64,000 nt of DNA from Chlorops oryzae (taxonomy: Eukaryota > Arthropoda > Insecta > Diptera > Chloropidae): positions 23,822,296-23,886,295 of the forward strand of contig CM035808.1 in the NCBI GenBank assembly GCA_020466095.1. The letters are read 5' to 3'. The notes below the pieces were generated by a model. The model made no database searches. It had not been told where the DNA came from and saw nothing but the letters and a program-made list of their open reading frames with translations. Position 1 is the first letter of the stretch, and each line of letters starts with the position of its first letter. The translations under genes and the position numbers were made by a program. This document shows, in pieces, positions 58,301-64,000 of the stretch.

Positions 58301-61300
58301 TTTGACGCGCACGTGTTGGATCGTCACGTTGCCACAACGGCTTTGGCGAATCCTCCAACATATTTTCTATTTTTGATATTTGCGCAGGACTCATTTTTCC
58401 GAAGACTCTATTGACTTCCACAATTTCTCCAGGATGTTCTTGGTTAATGTGTTCCTGAACATTAGCTTCAGACCATTCCGTAAATACCAGGCAATAAGGG
58501 CATTGATATGGTTTCTTGATACCATGTTGGGAATTCGCATGGGAAACAATTTGATTGTGGGTAATTGTCTTATGATCGCATATATTGCAAATATATTTTG
58601 GAATTTTACGTTCGTCCTTTGCCGAGTTTACATCATTTGAAGCGTTGTTTTCAACGTAAGCTCCACCTAGGAAATTTTGGCTTCCATCTGAGACGCTCGA
58701 ATTTGTTTTGAAATCTTTTTTTTTTCCTGTAAAGTACATTTTTCTTTTATGTTCGAATAAAAAATTTTGTTTTTAAGAAATTCATCGGCATATCTCTCTG
58801 CCGTTATGAATACCGAGACGAATAATATTAATTTTGTAAAATTACAGATAACCCGCGGTAAACCGTGGCTACGGACAATTCGTCCCGCCCACTGTAATCC
58901 GACGCGCCTATCACTGTTGATTGCACATAACAGTTTCCTTGAGTAACGTATTTCCTTACGTAAAAAAGTTCAGGTTTTTAAAAATTCTCTTGCTATTTTT
59001 ATAATATACTAGCTGACCCGCCGAAATGCGTACCGATTTAGAAGAAACTAATATGTCAAAAATACGTACATATGTCGAATTACTTTGGGTCAATTGTTTT
59101 GGCATTATTGTTTCAGTACCGAAATGTTGAAGAGGTGGATTAAAAGAGATGAAAATTAAAACATAATTTAAGCTAACTTTTATTTTTATCGAACAAAATG
59201 ATACTTAAAAAAAACTTCATGGAGTCTCCATGAAAAACCCAAACGCTCCTCTGAGTAATGACATAAAAAAAAAACTTTTATCGAGCTCCCTTAATTGAAC
59301 TCACCGTAAACGACATAGACTTTTTTAGTTCCCTCCAAGCATCCCTCTTCTTCACGAATGAACATCAAAACATTCGCACGTTGCACAAATCCATGTTTTT
59401 CCAATGCATGGCGATCGACTATGTGACGTATGTAATGACTGTGATCGCATATTTCGCATTGATAGAGTGTATGATCATGAAATCGCAAATGTTGTACGAT
59501 TCGCTCTGCTGCTATAGAACGTTTACAAAGTTCTTCACCACAAAAAATGCATTGGTAAAGGCGCTCCTCACTGTGCAAAGCGTGCAAGTGAGATCTGAAC
59601 ATTTCTTCGCATATTGTAAGATATTTGCAGCCAGGTACTCCACATTGATATCGTTTTGATTCCGGTATGTACGTGTAGCGTAATCTGCACACGCCTAGAG
59701 GTGTTGTGGAATTATTACTGTTAATTCCTCCACTCGCACTATTCAAACTTTGGGGTCCCAGAGAGGAGGACGCCAAATTGGTCATACGATCGAAATGTTT
59801 CTCGTTTGAAATCAAACATGGGACTGGATTCACAGGATCCATGCTACAAACTAACATAGTGTTTACATTCCTTTCATCTGCATTTCCTCCATCTCCTTGA
59901 TTGTTCATAGTATTTGCATAACCGCCTAATGCACCATCCGAACTCGTTGTCATATTCTTGTGTTGCGACATGTGACGTACCATATTTGTACGCACTTTCG
60001 TCTTGTAGAGACACAACGAGCAGTATATGTCCTTTGAGAAAATTGCTTGAATTGGCAATAAATCCACCTCATCCGGATTAAAATGCGTACGAGAAGCAGC
60101 CTGCTTTCGTTGCCATTCAATTATCAGCTTTTTACCGAAATCTCGTACATTATTCTCATTTAATGGTGTCAAGTTCGTTACATAGTAGGGAACTAAACTT
60201 CCAGTATGGCTTTTTTCATGCACCAATACGTTCTTGCTTAGTTCCTGTTTATGCCAATGTTTCTGTGCGAAATGCCGTGACATTTGTGAATCGGTGGCTA
60301 CTGTTTCCATGCATACATAACAGAAAATGTGATGTCTTCTGTGGGTTTTTATATGTGTTTTCAGTGCTGATATATTTTGACATTTCCCTTTGCAATGCGG
60401 ACAGGGAAAAGTATTGTTCGCTCCACTTAGTGTGCTCAAATGGTATAGAACGTGCACATGATAGGACGACTCTTTAAGTTTAACATTGCAATTTTTCACC
60501 AAGCAACGATAAAGGTTATTGTCTAAAAATAGAGAAATATATTATTACTAGAGAATATTTATTTGAAACAACATGAAGTCATTTCATTTGAAGAAAATAA
60601 AAAGTAAAAATTCCACCACTTCAAAACTTTGAAAATTCTTTTTTTAGAGCAAGGATATATACTCCGATCTAGGATTTTTATAGCCTACACACTCTATTGC
60701 ATATTGTGTTTTTTGGGGTTGTGTAAAACACCCAGATCAGGGTCGATAGGAGATTTGAAGTATGTCTGCCCGCTTGTCTGTTTGTCTGCCTGTCTTTATA
60801 CAATTTTTTTTTATCGAAGGAGTTGAGGTATCTTGACGAAACATGATATGCAAAGTGGCTGGAGTGATAAAACAAAATGTGAATGGACTTGATCTATTTT
60901 TAGGGGTACATAAAAATCCAGCTGGAAAACGTAAATTTTTTAAGATATTTGGATGAAATTTCAAATATAAACATAATTCAGGCCCTTCAATATCATCCAA
61001 ATATCTAATGGGCGTGGAAGTGGGTTTAAGTATTAAAGTTTATTTATTGATAAGTTTAAGTATTTTAAAATATGATCCACTAAAACCTTTTCTCGAACTT
61101 AGTCTTCATTTCCTTCTTTCAAATTAAATTCAACAACTAAGGTCCTACGATATAAGGACATAACGACAGAAAAGAACACATATAGCTATGTCTGCTAACC
61201 TCAAACGTAAAAAGCAATATGCTGTCTGCCAAATTTTCAATTTGTGTTTTAATACAAACTCACCACATACGCCTGTTTTGGCAACGATTTCCTTAACAGT

Positions 61301-64000
61301 TTTAAGTAATCGTGCTTTAAATGCAGCATTTTCGTCATCCACACTCTTTTTCGGGCCCCTCAACATGTCCTTTAATACGGAGCCTTCTGTCCCACTTACG
61401 TCAACTGGATTTTTACATAGTATATTCCGAATCTTTTGGGTTATCGCGCATGATGCAGCTGGTGTCGGAGATGTTAGGGTTTTTTCACTCAATTTCTGTT
61501 CTATAACAGTTAGAGTTGGACTATCAACACCAGAAAAATGTTCACTTCGAATATGATTTGTATATTCTTCGCTGTTTGATAGCTTAAGCTTGCACTCGGA
61601 ACAACGAAGATATTCTCTTTTGGAAGGATCATTTTTCTGCTCATGCCATTTTATATGGTCGATCGTTGCTACGAGATGGCGTGTTGTGAATTTACAAGTT
61701 GGTTCCATGCAAGTAAATGAATTTTTATTCGTTTTTGAATTATTTTCTACACTTTTAGTGGAAGTTTTTGCTATTACTGTTGCTGTTGCTGCAGGTGTTG
61801 TTTTTGATGTTTTGGGATTCGTGCCGAAAGTTGTAGCATTTTTAAGAGCAGCAGAAGATATTGAAATGTTGAAACCAAGTTTCGGTTTGTTGGCTCCGCC
61901 CAGTGTCGTTTCTCCAGCATATTGTGCCGAAACGGTTTGTGTGATCACGAAATTGCCACTCATCGCTTGACCGGTTGGTAATGTTTCCGAAACAATCATT
62001 GGACCAGGAGACTCATTGTCAATGTCGCGTTGTTCAGATTCAGTTCGATTTGATTTTTGCATATGATTATTTGCTAAGATTGTGGAGACTTCTAAGGAAT
62101 CAGTTAAAGAATGCTCCAACTCAGCACGTTCATCATTGATTTGTTGCGCCCAATTCGCACCTATTTTTTTAGTTGGCAAATTTTTACTGAGACTACAAAC
62201 GTTTGAGATTTTAGGAAGTCTCGATGGTTCGATAGCAGTTTTTTTTGTCGAGACGTTCTTCGCAATGCCTGTCGCGCTTGAATTATTTGCCAAGCTAATG
62301 ACACTCGAAATTTGCAAATTGGAAGTATTCGGTGTATCGAGTTTTTTAGGGTTAGGCGCTTCCGCGTTCAATGCACTTTTGACAAGCGCAGAAATTTCAG
62401 TTGGTTCCAAACCAGAGCTGATTGATGTTATTTGAAAGTCCTTACTAACGTTCGTAAAATATGGCACGTCGCCAGGCAAACTCTCTATTGTTGTGGGAAC
62501 AATACTTTCAACTAAATTCTCAGTACTCAAGGGAGGTGTTTCACGTGGATTAAATTGTATCAGATCACTAAAACTATTCGAATCGTTCATTAGAGTTTCC
62601 ATTAAATTACTTGAAGGAGAAGCCAATTCGGCTTGCAAAGATACGCTAGACGATAGACAGTCTCCGGACAGACGCCTTAATTTCAAACGTGGTTGCTGCT
62701 CAGCGGTCGAGATGCAATTTGGCTTATTTTGCAACACAGTTGCTGTTAGTATATCATTATCGACCTGCGGTTCTAATCTGATCATGATATGCTTGTCAAG
62801 CAAATGTTTGAACTCATCCGAAAATGTTAGCTCGCACGTGGGGGGTTCATTTTCTTTCACTTTCACTTGTAGTGCACAGGTATTACAGTAGCCGTTCCAT
62901 CTAGATTGTGGATGCTCCAAAAGGAAATGATTTTCTAAACCGATTGCCTCACTTGAGTATAGAAAAGTGCAACGATCAGAAAAACAGTAAAACCGATAAA
63001 CTAAGTTCGATTTATCGGGAATATTATTATCAGCGTATGTATAGCCAATATTTTGTATTCGATTCATGCCACCAAAATTTAAGCAATCAGTCGTCGCACT
63101 ATTTAGTTCCAATGGTGGATTTAGATTCGCATCAACACCGTACTCCGTTCCTTGAGAGGCAACAAAGTCGAGTGCCTCTTGTATGCTGGTCTGTTGGTTA
63201 TCTGTATTATGGATACAAACTGAATTGGCGGGTTCTTCAACATCAATGTCCATGAGACCACTAAGATTCGTACCCAAAAATGTTGTTATATCACTCAGTT
63301 CTTTTAAAGGACCAGACGGAGCCAATTCGGGTGCTATTTCAATTGGATCATGACATGGAGAATCTGGTAATAAGTCCTCAAGGTTCGCAATCATCGGACG
63401 AAAGCCTAGAACGGGCGAAGAAGAAGAAACGGTTGCTATTGGCTCCGTATTAGTAATCGAAGTAGTGGCAGTATTGACGCCGCTCGTACTCATCGTTTCA
63501 TCTGTTGACACAGCTGGGAGATTAACTTCATTCTCAATTGTAGCTTTTTTTATTGTTTCTTCGAACTTGCCTTCTGAATCCTTTTCACTTGTATCCAAAC
63601 TATTACTGAAGATGTTAAGCAGTGGCTTAAAAGTTGTTAGCTTTTTAGTAAGCTTTGTTGAAGGTGCTATATTAGCGTAGAATCTTGTAAGCTTCTGCAG
63701 TCGGTTCTTTTTGGTCTTTTGTATTTTTGAATCCTTCGTGTTTTGATTTGATGATGAACTTGAATGTGCAACTGAATTTGGTGCGGTCTCAAAAATTTCA
63801 ATATCCTCCCAGCCATCGTCATCCTCTTCGATTGTTAGATCGATTTCGTCATCACTTTTTTCGGCTATTTCAGCAGCAGTTTCACTTGTGTCTTTTGATG
63901 TTTCCTGCGAAACTTGATTTACTGATGACGTAGCTTCGGTTTCCATGACAATCGATAGAGGATCCGAATCATAAAGATTTTGAACGCTTTCATCCGCATT
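55342..64000 (-). CDS. Very large multi-C2H2 zinc-finger protein, 5' end beyond the window
   Basis: Exons on the minus strand: 64000(partial)-61264, 60522-59305, 58726-58182 and 56844-55342. All are phase-consistent and give at least 2000 aa. The frame is open up to the window edge (reading NADESVQNLYDSDPLSIV before the first internal Met at 63946), so that Met is probably not the true start. About eighteen C2H2-like fingers are spread over the protein rather than in one array. Examples are CMEPTCKFTT...HIKWH and CSECKLKL...HIRSEH (exon 1); CPHCKGKCQ...HIKTH, CSLCLYKTK...HMSQH and CGVPGCKYLT...HALH (exon 2); CNICDHKTI...HANSQH (exon 3); CGYCDYDCSS...HLRDDH and CSDCFYTSTDE...HMVNH (exon 4). 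The N-terminal half is low-complexity, Ser/Thr-rich, with an acidic patch (IDLTIEEDDDGWEDIE). Dispersed fingers suggest a chromatin-associated nuclear factor. The orthologue is not identified. Confidence 0.88.
57278..57785. repeat. Foldback-like element rich in GTCACC/GGTGAC, in an intron
   Basis: Left edge CAGCGGAAAATTATCTCTGC and inverted right edge CAGCGAGAAATGTCACCCTG. Between them are many TGACA, GTCACC and GGTGAT units in both orientations, making extensive self-complementarity. It lies in the intron 56845-58181 of the large zinc-finger gene. Probably a decayed MITE. Confidence 0.5.

Noticed and set aside
59025..59060. ACTAGCTGACCCGCC motif resembling a common insect repeat end
   Set aside because: Suggestive only; I could not find the other end or a target duplication, so no element is called.
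62908..63255. Plus-strand ORFs opposite the large zinc-finger exon
   Set aside because: Antisense shadows of a long coding exon.
1..64000. CRISPR arrays, bacterial operons, rRNA and tRNA genes
   Set aside because: None seen. The sequence is insect nuclear DNA, and I found no tRNA-like A/B boxes or clover-leaf that I could support by eye.

Overview
The window is AT-rich, intron-bearing animal DNA from an insect. Every recognisable gene is closest to Drosophila-type orthologues (RhoGAPp190, Shmt, prune, Nmd3, MED8, Nipsnap), so a higher fly (Diptera) is the best guess. The species cannot be fixed from sequence alone. From memory, several of these orthologues lie on the D. melanogaster X chromosome, so this may be a Muller-A segment; that is inference.

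Layout. 1-3.1 kb holds decayed mobile-element genes: a non-LTR reverse-transcriptase fragment and a transposon-like pseudogene. 4.5-11.9 kb (minus) is a 17-exon p190 RhoGAP gene with one apparent 1-bp frameshift. 13.6-23.3 kb is a duplicated block: about 2.36 kb carrying the Shmt 5' region and its mitochondrial first exon occurs twice in direct orientation. A 4.9-kb DNA transposon with ~560-bp terminal inverted repeats sits at the left edge of the second copy, and a non-LTR retrotransposon is nested in that transposon with a clean 13-bp target duplication. 22.1-25.2 kb (plus) is Shmt itself. 25.5-30.6 kb (minus) is a BTB/zinc-finger gene with two alternative terminal zinc-finger exons.

32.2-33.6 kb (plus) is prune, convergent with Nmd3 (minus, 33.7-35.2 kb, one apparent 1-bp deletion). 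Nmd3 and MED8 look like an ancestral head-to-head pair. Their shared 672-bp promoter region is present twice (35.1-36.4 and 45.8-46.5 kb) and flanks a 9.4-kb insert. The insert carries several MITEs, an RNF141-like RING gene missing its 5' end, a deleted IntS11 fragment, an intact 467-codon zinc-finger ORF with a 24-bp minisatellite, and a PHD-finger gene fragment. All of these coding pieces are on the minus strand. MED8 (plus, 46.4-47.7 kb) and Nipsnap (minus, 48.3-49.7 kb) follow. 50.7-55.3 kb is mostly non-coding with two clean MITEs. 55.3-64.0 kb (minus) is the 3' part of a very large multi-C2H2 zinc-finger gene that runs off the right edge.

The housekeeping genes are unrelated in pathway (Rho signalling, one-carbon metabolism, 60S export, transcription, mitochondrial quality control). 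No operon-like logic is expected. The most unusual features are structural: promoter and first-exon duplications at two loci, and the mosaic 9.4-kb insert. Exon boundaries were placed by eye from GT/AG sites and checked by reading-phase arithmetic.
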